The notes: generated by a model not told the origin, from the letters alone. A DNA stretch of 64,000 nt from Burkholderia stabilis (GCF_001742165.1 NZ_CP016443.1:2790001-2854000); one strand, 5' to 3'. Shown: positions 37,727 to 50,695, numbered from the stretch's first letter. A program made the numbers and translations.

Positions 37727-39025
37727 ATGGAAAGCAAGACCTTCGCGGCGCCGGCCGCCGAGCCCGCGAGCCCCGAGAGCCGCGGCCTGTTCTCGTGGTA
37801 CGGCGACGCGCAGCCGCGCGAGCGCCGCGCCTTCTGGAGCTGCAAGGTCGGCTACATGCTCGACGGGATGGACACGCAGATGCTGTCGTTCGTGATCCCG
37901 ACGCTCGTGGCGACCTGGGGCATCTCGTTCGCGGACGCGGGCTTCATCGGCACGATGACGCTGCTCGCATCGGCGCTCGGCGGCTGGATCGCCGGCATCC
38001 TGTCGGACCGGATCGGCCGCGTGCGCACGCTGCAGCTCACCGTGCTGTGGTTCGCGGTGTTCACGGCCCTGTGCGGGCTCGCGCAGAACTATCACCAGCT
38101 GCTCGCCGCGCGTGCGCTGATGGGCTTCGGCTTCGGCGGCGAATGGACGGCCGGCGCGGTGCTGATCGGCGAAGTGATCCGCGCGCGCGATCGCGGCAAG
38201 GCGGTCGGCCTCGTGCAGTCGGGCTGGGCGATCGGCTGGGGGCTGTCGGCGCTGCTGTATGCGCTGCTGTTCTCGGTGCTGCCGGCCGAGGACGCATGGC
38301 GCGCGCTGTTCCTCGTCGGGCTGGCGCCCGCGCTGCTCGTCGTCGTGATCCGCCGCTACGTGAAGGAGCCGGACGTCTACGAGAAGGAGAAGGCCGCGCA
38401 GGCGAAGGTGGCCGACGCGCCGCGCTTCACCGAGATCTTCGCGCCGAAGCTGATCACGACGACGCTGCGCGCGGCGCTGCTGACGACCGGCGCGCAGGGC
38501 GGCTACTACGCGATCACGACGTGGCTGCCGACCTTCCTCAAGACCGAACGGCACCTGACGGTGATGGGCACCGGCGGTTATCTCGCGATGATCATCCTCG
38601 GCTCGTGGGTCGGCTACCTGACGAGCGCGTACCTGACCGACCGCCTCGGCCGCAAGCCGAACTTCATCCTGTTCGCGGTCGGCTCGATGGTGATCGCGTT
38701 CGCCTACACGTCGCTGAACCTGACCAACGCGTCGATGCTGTGGCTCGGTTTCCCGCTCGGCTTCTTCGCATCGGGCATCTTCTCGGGGATGGGCGCGTTC
38801 CTTACCGAGCTGTTCCCGACCCGCGTGCGCGGCTCCGGCCAGGGCTTCTGCTACAACGTGGGCCGTGCGATCGGCGCACTGTTCCCGTTCCTGATCGGCG
38901 CGCTGTCGAAGCAATACGGCCTCGGCACGAGCATCGGGATCTTCGCGGTCGCCGCGTACGGCGTCGTGATCGTCGCCGCGCTGACGCTGCCCGAGACGCG
39001 CGGCCGCGAACTCGACGCCGCGTAA
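37727..39025 (+). CDS. MFS transporter (sialate/organic acid symporter type) in 5-oxoproline operon
   Basis: A 432-residue major facilitator with twelve hydrophobic segments. The loop signature DRIGRVRTLQLTV is present. FGFGGEWTAGAVLIGE resembles the aromatic-acid/sialic-acid carrier group (SHS/AAHS). ATG 37727 has CAGGAG seven bases upstream; the upstream ATG at 37697 lacks one. Between the cyclase-like and 5-oxoprolinase genes, it probably imports 5-oxoproline or a similar cyclic amide. Confidence 0.87.
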   Translation: MESKTFAAPAAEPASPESRGLFSWYGDAQPRERRAFWSCKVGYMLDGMDTQMLSFVIPTLVATWGISFADAGFIGTMTLLASALGGWIAGILSDRIGRVRTLQLTVLWFAVFTALCGLAQNYHQLLAARALMGFGFGGEWTAGAVLIGEVIRARDRGKAVGLVQSGWAIGWGLSALLYALLFSVLPAEDAWRALFLVGLAPALLVVVIRRYVKEPDVYEKEKAAQAKVADAPRFTEIFAPKLITTTLRAALLTTGAQGGYYAITTWLPTFLKTERHLTVMGTGGYLAMIILGSWVGYLTSAYLTDRLGRKPNFILFAVGSMVIAFAYTSLNLTNASMLWLGFPLGFFASGIFSGMGAFLTELFPTRVRGSGQGFCYNVGRAIGALFPFLIGALSKQYGLGTSIGIFAVAAYGVVIVAALTLPETRGRELDAA

Positions 39026-39145
39026 GCGGCGGGGCGGCCCGCCCTCCGTTTTCTTTCCCTTTTCATCGACACCGTGACGCGGCGCGCCAGGCGCGCCGTG
39101 CGGCGGCGCTCGTCCTTCGAATCAACGACGCATCGACCCGACATC

Positions 39146-42784
<3,639 letters not shown>

Positions 42785-42810
42785 GCGCGGCGCACGCGTG
42801 GCGGCGGTGA

Positions 42811-42846
42811 CGGCGGGCGTTCGTGCGGGGCGGCGAACGCCCGCCG
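42811..42846 (+). terminator. Stem-loop after 5-oxoprolinase
   Basis: A 13-bp perfect stem (42811-42823 with 42834-42846) and ten-base loop lie 27 bases after the stop. No T-run follows. Probable intrinsic pause or terminator. Confidence 0.5.
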
Positions 42847-43494
42847 CACGTCGCGCGCGCCGGCCGCAACGGCGGCCGTACCGGTTCCACCCGCGCTGGC
42901 AGCCGGGCCCGGTAAAACCGCGCGTCGGGGCGGCGTGATCCGGTAAAACACGCCACTCCGGCAGTCGCCTCGATATTGCAAGCAACTGTGGAATAAAACC
43001 GCGCATTCACGCACGAAAGGAATCAAAAAGCGGCAAAAAGTCATGTCGCGGTCACGCGATCCGACCCTGTCGCCGCGCGCTGCGGCCGGTCGGACCCGGG
43101 ATGCCGAAATTCGCCGCAAACGCCCGTCCGGCGGGGCACTCCGCCTGTCCCGCCCGCCTCGTTCCAGGCCGCCCCACCTGTTGTTGCGCATGCCGCCAAT
43201 CATGAAAAATCCGGCTTGCCAATCGAGTCCCGATTCCTTGACACTCTGCTCTAAATGTGAGTGCCAATCCTCATCGTCATTTGATAAGATGGCTCTCATC
43301 ATTCGTTTGGCAGAACCTGCGCGCGTCAAGCGCGAACGCCGGGTCGCATGAGTTGGAAACAAGTACGGAACGAGGAACGTTGTCACGGCAATCACGGCTG
43401 ACCTGCCGGGAACGCGCGCTGCGCGGCCCGGGAGGGCAGTCTGCCAGCTCGCCTCCGTCTACACTGTGCGTTTTTTCTGGATCGGGGCGTGTCC
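42847..43494. other. Long intergenic region upstream of rpfR
   Basis: About 650 bases without a supported gene. The first part is GC-rich and carries two copies of CCGGTAAAAC (near 42910 and 42940). The part at 43190-43320 is AT-rich and likely holds the rpfR promoter; TTGATAAGAT at 43281-43290 offers a possible -10, but no good -35 fits. Nothing else seen. Confidence 0.4.
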
Positions 43495-45498
43495 ATGGAT
43501 GACGAAAACGATAGCGCGGTGCTCGAGGCGCATGTCGGTACGCGCAGCCCCTGCTGGCGTCTCGGCAGCGACAGCAACGCGCTCGAACTGGCCGCCGTGC
43601 GCGGCCTGACCAACGTCGCCGTTGCGCTGACGCTCGAGCAGGCGGCGCGCATCCGCGCGCTGACGGGCGTCACGTCGCATCTGGTGCTCGACATCGTGCT
43701 GTTCGGCAATCCGGTCAGCCTCCATCTCGTCGGCAAGAAGGTCGACACGACCGACTGGGCCGGCACGGCCTCCGCCTATTCCGATACCGTGTCCGTCGCG
43801 GGCGATCTCGCGCACGGGCTCGCGTTCGCCGAGCAGGTCGTGTCCGAAGTGAATTCGCTCGTCGTGATCCTCGACCGCAACGGGATGGTGCAGCGCTTCA
43901 ACCGGCTGTGCGAGGAAGTGACCGGCAAGCGCGAGGTCGACGTGATCGGCCGCAGCGCATTCGAGCTGTTCATGAGTCCCGAGCAGGGCGCGCAGTCGCG
44001 CAGCAACATCACGGGCTTTTTCGCGAGCAACCATTCGTTCGCGGTCGAGCGCTACATCAACACGGTCAACGGGCCGCGCCTGTTCCAGTTCCGCAACAAG
44101 TTCGTGCAGAGCGGCAGCGGCGTCGAGGAACAGTTCCTGATCTGTTCGGGCATCGACATCACCGAGGAGCGCAACGCGCAGCAGCGGCTCACCGAGCTCG
44201 CGAACACCGACGTGCTCACCGGGCTGCCGAACCGCCATGCGATCAGCGAGCGCATCCATGCGGCGATCGCCGCGGAGAGCGCCGACAAGCGCGGCCAGGT
44301 CGGCATCCTGTTCCTCGATCTCGACAACTTCAAGCGCGTCAACGATCACTACGGACACATCACCGGCGACCGCCTGCTGCAGGACGTGTCCTCGATCATC
44401 AGCGGCTGCCTGCCGTCCGGCGCGACGCTCGCGCGGCTCGGCGGCGACGAATTCCTCGTGCTGTTCGAGCAGGGCACGCGGCCGCTGCTCGAAGCGACCG
44501 CGCAGATCATCCTCGAACGGTTGCGCACGCCGATTCACCTCGGGCTGATGGAGGTCTACACGAGCTGCTCGATCGGCATCGCGATGCATCCGCAGCACGG
44601 CGATTCGCTCGAGACGCTGATCCGCAGCGCCGACACCGCGATGTATGTCGCGAAGGAAGAAGGCAAGCACACGTATCGTGTGTTCTCGCTGGAGATGAAC
44701 CAGAAGGTCGCGAAGTACATGTGGCTCGACACGAACCTGCGCAAAGCGCTCGAGGAAGAGCAGTTCGTGTTGCACTACCAGCCGGTCGTCGATATCGCGA
44801 CGGGCGACGTGCACGGCGTCGAGGCGCTGATCCGCTGGCAGTCGCCCGATCGCGGGCTCGTCGCGCCGGTCGAGTTCATCCGCTTCGCGGAGGAGTCGGG
44901 CCTGATCGCGCCGCTCGGGCGCTGGGTGATGCGTACCGCGGCCGCACAGGCCGCCGCGTGGAAGGCGAAGGGGCTCGGCATCCGGATCGCGGTGAACGTG
45001 TCCGCGCGGCAGTTGCAGGACATGAACATCGTGCACCAGTTCGCGTCGATTCTCGACGGCGCGGGGCTGAAACCCGGCCTGCTCGACATCGAGCTGACCG
45101 AGAGTTGCTTCATCGAGGATGAAGATTCGGCCAACGGGCTGATGCGGCAGTTCCGCCAGCTCGGCGCGGAGATTCATCTCGACGATTTCGGCACCGGCTA
45201 TTCGTCGTTGTCGCAACTGTCGCGCCTGCCGCTCGACGCGATCAAGCTCGACCGCACCTTCATCACCGGCATCGACCGCAATCCGCGTTCGCAGGCGCTG
45301 GTGCGCTCGGTCGTGTCGCTCGCGAAGGCGCTGAATTTCGCGGTGGTCGCCGAAGGCGTCGAAACGCATGCGGAAGCCGAATTCCTCAAGCAGCTCGATG
45401 TCGATCACGCGCAGGGCTACTACTTCGCGCGCCCGATGCCGGCGCCGGCATTCGAGGCGTGGCTCGCCGAGACGAGGAAGCTCAGGCTGATCGCCTGA
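43495..45498 (+). CDS. rpfR: BDSF receptor RpfR (FI-PAS-GGDEF-EAL)
   Basis: A 667-residue cytoplasmic receptor that binds cis-2-dodecenoic acid (BDSF) and changes cyclic-di-GMP turnover. Domains in order: N-terminal RpfF-interaction (FI) domain, residues about 1-95; PAS sensor, about 110-225; GGDEF, about 230-395, with intact LGGDEF at 315-320; EAL, about 405-660, with intact EALIRW (443) and LDDFGTGYSS. Both enzyme signatures are complete. It faces the rpfF synthase gene convergently, 51 bases apart, which is the known Burkholderia arrangement. A GTG six bases upstream is an alternative start. Confidence 0.95.
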   Translation: MDDENDSAVLEAHVGTRSPCWRLGSDSNALELAAVRGLTNVAVALTLEQAARIRALTGVTSHLVLDIVLFGNPVSLHLVGKKVDTTDWAGTASAYSDTVSVAGDLAHGLAFAEQVVSEVNSLVVILDRNGMVQRFNRLCEEVTGKREVDVIGRSAFELFMSPEQGAQSRSNITGFFASNHSFAVERYINTVNGPRLFQFRNKFVQSGSGVEEQFLICSGIDITEERNAQQRLTELANTDVLTGLPNRHAISERIHAAIAAESADKRGQVGILFLDLDNFKRVNDHYGHITGDRLLQDVSSIISGCLPSGATLARLGGDEFLVLFEQGTRPLLEATAQIILERLRTPIHLGLMEVYTSCSIGIAMHPQHGDSLETLIRSADTAMYVAKEEGKHTYRVFSLEMNQKVAKYMWLDTNLRKALEEEQFVLHYQPVVDIATGDVHGVEALIRWQSPDRGLVAPVEFIRFAEESGLIAPLGRWVMRTAAAQAAAWKAKGLGIRIAVNVSARQLQDMNIVHQFASILDGAGLKPGLLDIELTESCFIEDEDSANGLMRQFRQLGAEIHLDDFGTGYSSLSQLSRLPLDAIKLDRTFITGIDRNPRSQALVRSVVSLAKALNFAVVAEGVETHAEAEFLKQLDVDHAQGYYFARPMPAPAFEAWLAETRKLRLIA

Positions 45499-45549
45499 GC
45501 TTCGTTGCGCGGAAAAGGGCGCCGCCGGCACACGACGGCGCCCGTCGCA

Positions 45550-46413
45550 TCACACCGTGCGCAGCTTCGACACGCGCCGGTTCTGCAGCATCACGAGGCG
45601 TTCCATGTACGCGAGGTCCTTCGGCTCGATCGTGAACGCCGCATGTACCCACTCTTCCGTGATGTCCATCAGCTCCGAGCGCGTCAGCTGGAACACGCGG
45701 TCGCGTGCGCGCAGCATCGCGCGCACGCCGTTCAGCTTCGGCTTCGTCACGTCGATGAAGGTGCGCGTCGCGAGATACGCGTCGCCGGCATCGAACGTCT
45801 GGTCGATCAGCCCGCGATCCTCGTACCACTCGGCCGCATGCGCTTCGCCCGTCGCGATCAGCGATTCCGCGAGCGCGCGATCCGCCTTGCGCGCGACGAG
45901 CGAATAGCCGCCCATGCCCGGGAACAGGTTGAACGCGATCTCGGGGAACCCGAGCTTCACGCCCTTCTGCGCGAGCACGTAATGATGCGCGAGCGCGGCC
46001 TCGAAACCGCCGCCGAGCGCGCTGCCCTCGACCATCGCGATCGAGATCGCCCCGGTGCCGAAGCCGGTATAGATCTCGTACACGCCGTCGATGCACGAGC
46101 GCGCGTAGGCCATCAGCTGGTCGCGCCGGCCGCTGCGGATCGCGTCGACGAAGAAGCTCAGGTCGCCGCCGACGTTGAACAGCTCGGGGACGAGCGAGCC
46201 CGTCACCCAGAAGTCGAACGGCAGGCCCGAGTCGCGTGCGACGCGCGCGAGATGGATGATGTCGGTGACGAGTTGCTGGTTGAAACACGGCCGCGGCTCC
46301 GATCGCAGCATCATCCACATGACGTTGCGGCCCTCTTCGTAAAAGGCAGTCAGTTGCGTGAGTTCGCCGGCTTCATAAAACGGACGGCACGCCGGATGGG
46401 ATTGGAGTTGCAT
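45550..46413 (-). CDS. rpfF: BDSF synthase RpfF (crotonase family)
   Basis: A 287-residue enoyl-CoA hydratase-like enzyme that makes the diffusible signal cis-2-dodecenoic acid (BDSF) from acyl-ACP by dehydration and thioester cleavage. The two catalytic glutamates are in GSALGGGFEAAL (Glu138) and LGFPEIAFNLFPGMGGYS (Glu158), spaced 20 apart as in Xanthomonas RpfF (Glu141/Glu161). ATG 46413 gives the usual N-terminus MQLQSHPACRPFYEAGEL. It is convergent with rpfR. Confidence 0.95.
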   Translation of the reverse strand: MQLQSHPACRPFYEAGELTQLTAFYEEGRNVMWMMLRSEPRPCFNQQLVTDIIHLARVARDSGLPFDFWVTGSLVPELFNVGGDLSFFVDAIRSGRRDQLMAYARSCIDGVYEIYTGFGTGAISIAMVEGSALGGGFEAALAHHYVLAQKGVKLGFPEIAFNLFPGMGGYSLVARKADRALAESLIATGEAHAAEWYEDRGLIDQTFDAGDAYLATRTFIDVTKPKLNGVRAMLRARDRVFQLTRSELMDITEEWVHAAFTIEPKDLAYMERLVMLQNRRVSKLRTV

Positions 46414-46886
46414 GGTATGTCCTCGTGAGATGTGGTTTTTGAAGACCGCCGCGCCCGGCGCCATGCGGGAATCGGGTTGCCCGCCTGGCGCCGGGCGCGA
46501 GGCATCGCCATTGTTGCGCGCGCACAAAAGTCGAATTGCGGGGAACAACGCACGACCGGGACGCGGGCCCGGATCGCATTCGTGCGGACGGAGCGGGCGG
46601 CGACAGGCGCGGCGATGGATATCGGGAGACGGAAACCCGGGCGCCGGGCATGGCCGGGGCGGGCGGGAAGATCGACCGCGACGCGGCCGGACCGGGTGCG
46701 CCGCCCCGCGCGAGCGCGTTCAGGCGGCCGATCCGGCGCGTGGCTGCCGGCGGCGTTCGTTTACACGCTGAAAGCGGCGCGCGGCCGCCGGGCGGCCCTT
46801 ATGGAAGATGCGGACTGGCGCGACGCCTGCGCGTCGATTAGCTTTAGAAGATCACGCCGCCGCGTCCGGCGCTCCGGGAGGAGACC
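46414..46886. other. Intergenic region between rpfF and kimA-like gene
   Basis: About 470 bases between divergent genes, expected to hold both promoters. GC-rich; no ORF, terminator or clear operator seen. Confidence 0.4.
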
Positions 46887-48857
46887 ATGACCGCATTCCA
46901 GAAGGTATGGCAGTTGCTGGTCGGAAAGCCGCTGGACCCGCTCGATCCGCGCACGCGGCATGCGATCGCCGTGACGCCGTTGCTGGCCTGGGTCGGGCTC
47001 GGCGCCGACGGCCTGTCGTCGTCGTGCTACGGCCCGGAAGAGGCGTTCCTCGCGCTTGCGCACCACACGCCGCTCGCGCTGTTCCTCGCGCTCGCGACGG
47101 CGGCGACCGTGTTCATCATCGCGCTCGGCTACAACCAGGTGATCGAGCTGTTCCCGACGGGCGGCGGCGGCTACCGCGTCGCGACGTCGCTGCTCGGCTC
47201 GAAGCCGGGGCTCGTGTCGGGCGCGGCGCTGCTGGTCGACTACGTGCTGACGGTTGCGACGTCGCTCGCAAGCGGCGTCGACGCATTCTTCAGCCTGCTG
47301 CCGATCAGCGCGCAGGCGTTCAAGCTCACGACCGAAATCGTGCTGATCCTGATGATGACGGGGCTCAACTTCCGCGGGATGCGCGAATCGATCATGGTGC
47401 TGCTGCCGATCTTCATCGGCTTCGTCGTGCTGCATTTCGGGCTGATCGTGTACGGCGTCGCGGTGCACGGCAGCAACCTGGCGATGATCGTGCCCGACGC
47501 CGTGCACGAGGCGCACGGGATGTCGCAGTCGCTCGGCGTGTTCGTGATGCTTGCGTTGCTGATGCGCGCGTTCTCGCTCGGCGGTGGCACCTATACGGGC
47601 CTCGAGGCCGTGTCGAACAACGTGAACATGCTCGCCGATCCGCGCGTGCCGAACGGCAAGGTGACGATGTGGTACATGTCGACGTCGCTCGCGTTCACGG
47701 CCGGCGGCATCATCCTGCTGTACATGCTGTGGCACGCGCGGCCCGTCGAAGGCGAGACGCTCAACGCGGTCGTGTTCGGCAGCGTGATCGATCATCTCGG
47801 GCTCGGCTCCGCGTTCGCGCGCCACGCGTTGCTCGCGGCCGTGCTCGCGTTCGAAGCCGGGCTGCTGATGGTCGGCGCGCAGACCGGCTTCCTCGACGGC
47901 CCGGCCGTGCTGTCGAACATGGCGTCGGATTCGTGGGTGCCGCGCCATTTCCGCGACCTGTCGACGCGCCTCGTGCGGCAGAACGGCATCATCGTCGTCG
48001 GCCTGTCGAGCCTGCTGATCCTGTTGTGGACGCACGGCAGCGTCGACGTGCTCGTCGTGCTGTACAGCATCAACGTGTTCCTCACGTTCAGCCTGTCGCT
48101 GCTCGGGCTGTGCACGTACTGGTGGCGCCATCGCAGCGAGCGCGGCTGGTTCAAGCATTTCTTCCTGTCGGCGCTCGGGCTGAGCGTGACGGCGACCGTG
48201 CTCGTCATCACGCTGGTCGAGAAGTTCACCGCGGGCGGCTGGCTCACGGTGCTCGTGACGAGCGCGGTGATCGCGCTGTGCTTCATGATCAACCGCCACT
48301 ACGCGTACACGCGCGCGCAACTCGCGAAGGAGGACGCGCTGTTCTCCGGGAAGCCGCCGGAAGTCGACGAGGCCACCGCGCCGGGCAAGCCCGATCCGTT
48401 GCAGCCGACGGCCGTGCTGCTGGTCGGCAAGCATCGCGGCGCGAGCATGCACGCGCTGCTGTGGGTCAACCGGCTGTTTCCCGGGCATTTCCGCAACGTG
48501 ATCTTCCTCGCGGTCGGCGAGGTCGATGCGAAGGCGTACGACGGGCACGAGCATCTCGAACGGCTGCGTCACACGATCACCGAAGCGCTCGACTACTATG
48601 TCGCGCACTGCCGCCGCAACGGCATCGCGGCCGACTACCGGATCGCGTTCGGCACGAACCCCGTCGTGGAATTCATGAACCTCGCATCGTCGACGCTCGA
48701 CGCGTATCCGAACGCCGTGTGCTTCGCGAGCAAGCTGATCTTCCGGCGCGTGAATTTCCTGACCGCGTGGCTGCACAACCAGACGCCCGTCGAATTGCAG
48801 GCGCGCCTGCATGTCGAGGGCAAGCAGATGGTGCTGCTGCCGATGAACGTCGGGTAG
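46887..48857 (+). CDS. APC-superfamily transporter, KimA-like (potassium or amino acid)
   Basis: A 656-residue inner-membrane protein with about twelve hydrophobic segments, then a C-terminal soluble domain from about residue 480. DGLSSSCYGPEEAFLAL near residue 40 and LFPTGGGGYRVA match the KimA/YdaO branch of the APC superfamily, a high-affinity potassium importer in Bacillus. The cytoplasmic tail (LLVGKHRGASMHALLWVNRLFPGHF, visible as LLVGKHRG) is a USP-like regulatory domain. A strong GGGAGGAG precedes the start. Amino acid transport is the alternative. Confidence 0.8.
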   Translation: MTAFQKVWQLLVGKPLDPLDPRTRHAIAVTPLLAWVGLGADGLSSSCYGPEEAFLALAHHTPLALFLALATAATVFIIALGYNQVIELFPTGGGGYRVATSLLGSKPGLVSGAALLVDYVLTVATSLASGVDAFFSLLPISAQAFKLTTEIVLILMMTGLNFRGMRESIMVLLPIFIGFVVLHFGLIVYGVAVHGSNLAMIVPDAVHEAHGMSQSLGVFVMLALLMRAFSLGGGTYTGLEAVSNNVNMLADPRVPNGKVTMWYMSTSLAFTAGGIILLYMLWHARPVEGETLNAVVFGSVIDHLGLGSAFARHALLAAVLAFEAGLLMVGAQTGFLDGPAVLSNMASDSWVPRHFRDLSTRLVRQNGIIVVGLSSLLILLWTHGSVDVLVVLYSINVFLTFSLSLLGLCTYWWRHRSERGWFKHFFLSALGLSVTATVLVITLVEKFTAGGWLTVLVTSAVIALCFMINRHYAYTRAQLAKEDALFSGKPPEVDEATAPGKPDPLQPTAVLLVGKHRGASMHALLWVNRLFPGHFRNVIFLAVGEVDAKAYDGHEHLERLRHTITEALDYYVAHCRRNGIAADYRIAFGTNPVVEFMNLASSTLDAYPNAVCFASKLIFRRVNFLTAWLHNQTPVELQARLHVEGKQMVLLPMNVG

Positions 48858-48939
48858 TGCAGCGCTTTGCTCGAAGCGTGTCGAATCAGCGGGCGATTTT
48901 TACATGTGATTGTGCTTATTCCCGATCTCTACGCTTGAA

Positions 48940-48958
48940 TACATCATAATGTGATATA
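48940..48958. promoter_or_regulatory. Operator-like palindrome upstream of DUF1840 gene
   Basis: TACATCATAATGTGATATA has the form 8-3-8, with arms TACATCAT and GTGATATA. The right arm is identical to that of the palindrome at 50419-50437. It lies in a strikingly AT-rich 60-base stretch in an otherwise GC-rich genome, about 200 bases before the DUF1840 start. Confidence 0.55.
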
Positions 48959-49157
48959 AAATGAAAGCAGGTCTTCGCGCCATCCTGCTTCTGCGTCGTA
49001 AATGAACCCGGCCGCGCGACGCGCATCGTGCCGGGCGAACGTCCGGTTCAGGAGAACCGGGCGGCGCGCGCACAGAGCAGGGGCGCCGACGGGCCTCGCC
49101 GCGACCGGCGGCGCGATGCGCCGTGCGGTTTCGCGGCGACGACAAGGGAAAATGACG

Positions 49158-49478
49158 ATGCTGGTGACGTTTCGGTCTTCCGCCGCACCCGATATCGTGA
49201 TGTTGCGTGATCTGGCGCAGTATCTGCTGGGGCTCGTCGGCAAGGGGCTCGACGTGCGCGGTGTGATTTCCACCGACGAGCTGCCGGGCGCGATCGCGCG
49301 GCTCGAACAGGCCATCAGGGACGATGCGGCGAGAGAGAGCGCGCATGCGCATTCGACGCTGGCGTTGCACGACGATACGTCGCGGCCCGCGGGCGGGCTC
49401 GCGCAGCGCGCGTGGCCGCTGCTGGACATGATGCGTGCGGCCGACGAACAGGGCCGGCACGTGATGTGGGGCGTGTAG
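49158..49478 (+). CDS. DUF1840 family protein
   Basis: A 106-residue protein beginning MLVTFRSSAAPDIVMLRDLAQYLLGLVGK, the characteristic N-terminus of DUF1840 (key MLVTF-SSA and LRDLA-YLL). AAGGGA ends eight bases upstream of the ATG at 49158; ATG 49152 is the alternative. The family is common in beta-proteobacteria with no known function. A strong terminator follows and an operator-like palindrome precedes it. Confidence 0.85.
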   Translation: MLVTFRSSAAPDIVMLRDLAQYLLGLVGKGLDVRGVISTDELPGAIARLEQAIRDDAARESAHAHSTLALHDDTSRPAGGLAQRAWPLLDMMRAADEQGRHVMWGV

Positions 49479-49525
49479 GCGCGCATCGTGCGCGTGCCGC
49501 CCACGAAACTGGACCTCCGCTGAAA

Positions 49526-49575
49526 GGCCGGCGGCCTCGCGTCGAACGATGCGTCGGCCGCCGGCCGATTTTTTT
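49526..49575 (+). terminator. Rho-independent terminator
   Basis: An 11-bp perfect stem (GGCCGGCGGCC at 49526-49536 with GGCCGCCGGCC at 49556-49566) is followed by seven T. It ends the DUF1840 transcript and lies just beyond the leftward gene that ends at 49587. Confidence 0.9.
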
Positions 49576-49586
49576 GTGCGGCCCGG

Positions 49587-49745
49587 TTACGAATGATGAT
49601 GCGTATGCGAGCGCGACGAGCGTCGCGCGGGCCGGTGCAGCAGCCTGTCGCGCGTACGATCGCGGTCGCGCCGGGCCGTGAAGAACAGTACCGCGAACAC
49701 GAGGATCGTGAGCAGGATCAGGGCCTGGACAATGGCGTTTTCCAT
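49587..49745 (-). CDS. Single-pass membrane small protein (52 aa)
   Basis: A 52-residue protein: MENAIVQALILLTILVFAVLFF gives one membrane helix (key MENAIVQALIL...AVLFF), followed by an Arg/Asp-rich cytoplasmic tail and a C-terminal HTHHHS. GGAGG lies four bases before the ATG, supporting translation. Third gene of the leftward small-gene group under the operator at 50419. Too small to assign to a family. Confidence 0.6.
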   Translation of the reverse strand: MENAIVQALILLTILVFAVLFFTARRDRDRTRDRLLHRPARRSSRSHTHHHS

Positions 49746-49790
49746 GTCGCCTCCGGATGGACAACGGACGAGGTGCGCGACGGCTACCGG

Positions 49791-50066
49791 TCAGCCGGCA
49801 GGCATGACGGTGCCGTCGAGCTGCGTGTCGATGAAGCGCTTGGCCAGCGCGACCGAGATCCTGACCGCGTCCGCGTGGTTGCGAAACACGTGGTGCTTCG
49901 GGTCGAGCAGGTGCGTTTCGTGGTACCCGCCCGCATCGCGCCAGTGCACGACAGCGAGCGGTCGGTACAGCGCGCCGAGTTCGAGCCCTTCGCCGGCTAC
50001 CGGGTCGACGAGCGCGCACGCGCGGATTTCGCACGCACGATAGGTCAGGCAGAGCGGCGATTCCAT
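49791..50066 (-). CDS. Small hypothetical protein (91 aa)
   Basis: A 91-residue soluble protein with two cysteines near the N-terminus (LCLTYRACEIRACALV) and a central VHWRDAGGYHETHLLDPKHHVFRN. The many His, Asp and Cys residues could bind metal. It lies between two small membrane protein genes on the same strand (75 bases downstream of one, 45 bases upstream of the other), likely one operon. Family not recognised. Confidence 0.6.
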   Translation of the reverse strand: MESPLCLTYRACEIRACALVDPVAGEGLELGALYRPLAVVHWRDAGGYHETHLLDPKHHVFRNHADAVRISVALAKRFIDTQLDGTVMPAG

Positions 50067-50142
50067 GACGGTTTCCCGGGCGGGTGCCGGTCGTTCCGAC
50101 CCCGCGCGGCGGTTGATTGGACGAATCCGCGCCGGGCAATGT

Positions 50143-50328
50143 TCACGTCAGCATCGGCATCGCTTCGATCAGCGCGATGCCGATCAGCGCGCCGATCGCG
50201 GCGCCGACCAGTTTCGGATGCCACCGCTCGAGATGCAGCGCCGTCAGCAGCGCGCCGAACAGGATCACGCCCAGCAGCGCGAATGCAATCACGAGGTAAC
50301 CGATTTCGAAGTCGTTGTTGATCAGCAT
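50143..50328 (-). CDS. Two-helix small membrane protein (61 aa)
   Basis: A 61-residue protein with two hydrophobic helices: IGYLVIAFALLGVILFGALLTAL (key residues I, Y, L) and VGAAIGALIGIALIEAMPML, separated by HLERWHPK. An AAGGAGA-type ribosome site precedes the start (plus-strand TCTCCTT). First gene of the leftward group, 90 bases downstream of the palindrome at 50419-50437, so probably controlled by it. Confidence 0.65.
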   Translation of the reverse strand: MLINNDFEIGYLVIAFALLGVILFGALLTALHLERWHPKLVGAAIGALIGIALIEAMPMLT

Positions 50329-50418
50329 GATGTCTCCTTCCCCATGTCGGCATGTCAGGCTCGGCGGCGCGTCGTTCGCTCCGTCGACACCGCACGCACG
50401 GATGACATACCGGAATTA

Positions 50419-50437
50419 TATATCACGTCGTGATATA
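50419..50437. promoter_or_regulatory. Perfect 19-bp operator palindrome
   Basis: TATATCAC-GTC-GTGATATA is a perfect inverted repeat with 8-bp arms. It lies upstream of the leftward small-gene group. The same 8-3-8 form, with identical right arm, occurs at 48940. It is probably bound by one repressor (GntR, MarR or ArsR type) encoded elsewhere. Confidence 0.7.
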
Positions 50438-50695
50438 AATGCCGATCTAACGCGGAATCTATTGCGCAAGGGTGGCATTCCGGCATTGCGAAGACAGTCA
50501 CGCTGCCGTGAGCGGCCGGAGGCTTCGCGAGCAAGCTTCCGCCCCGCGGCTTGACGCTCGCCGGCACGTCACCCACACTGGGTCGCACGATGGCCGCGCG
50601 GCGCGCGGCCTGTCATGTGCGCGTCATGCGGGTCGAACCGCCTACGCCGACGCGCAACCCTGGCGTCCCGAAACGAACGCGCGGAGAGCCTCGAC

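Noticed and set aside
43255-43275. CIRCE-like half site (GAGTGCCAAT) upstream of rpfR
   Set aside because: Only one arm is present; no matching CACTC arm at nine-base spacing on the left.
46414-46886. A c-di-AMP (ydaO) riboswitch in front of the KimA-like gene
   Set aside because: No recognisable riboswitch core or terminator hairpin; the genus is not known to use this switch.
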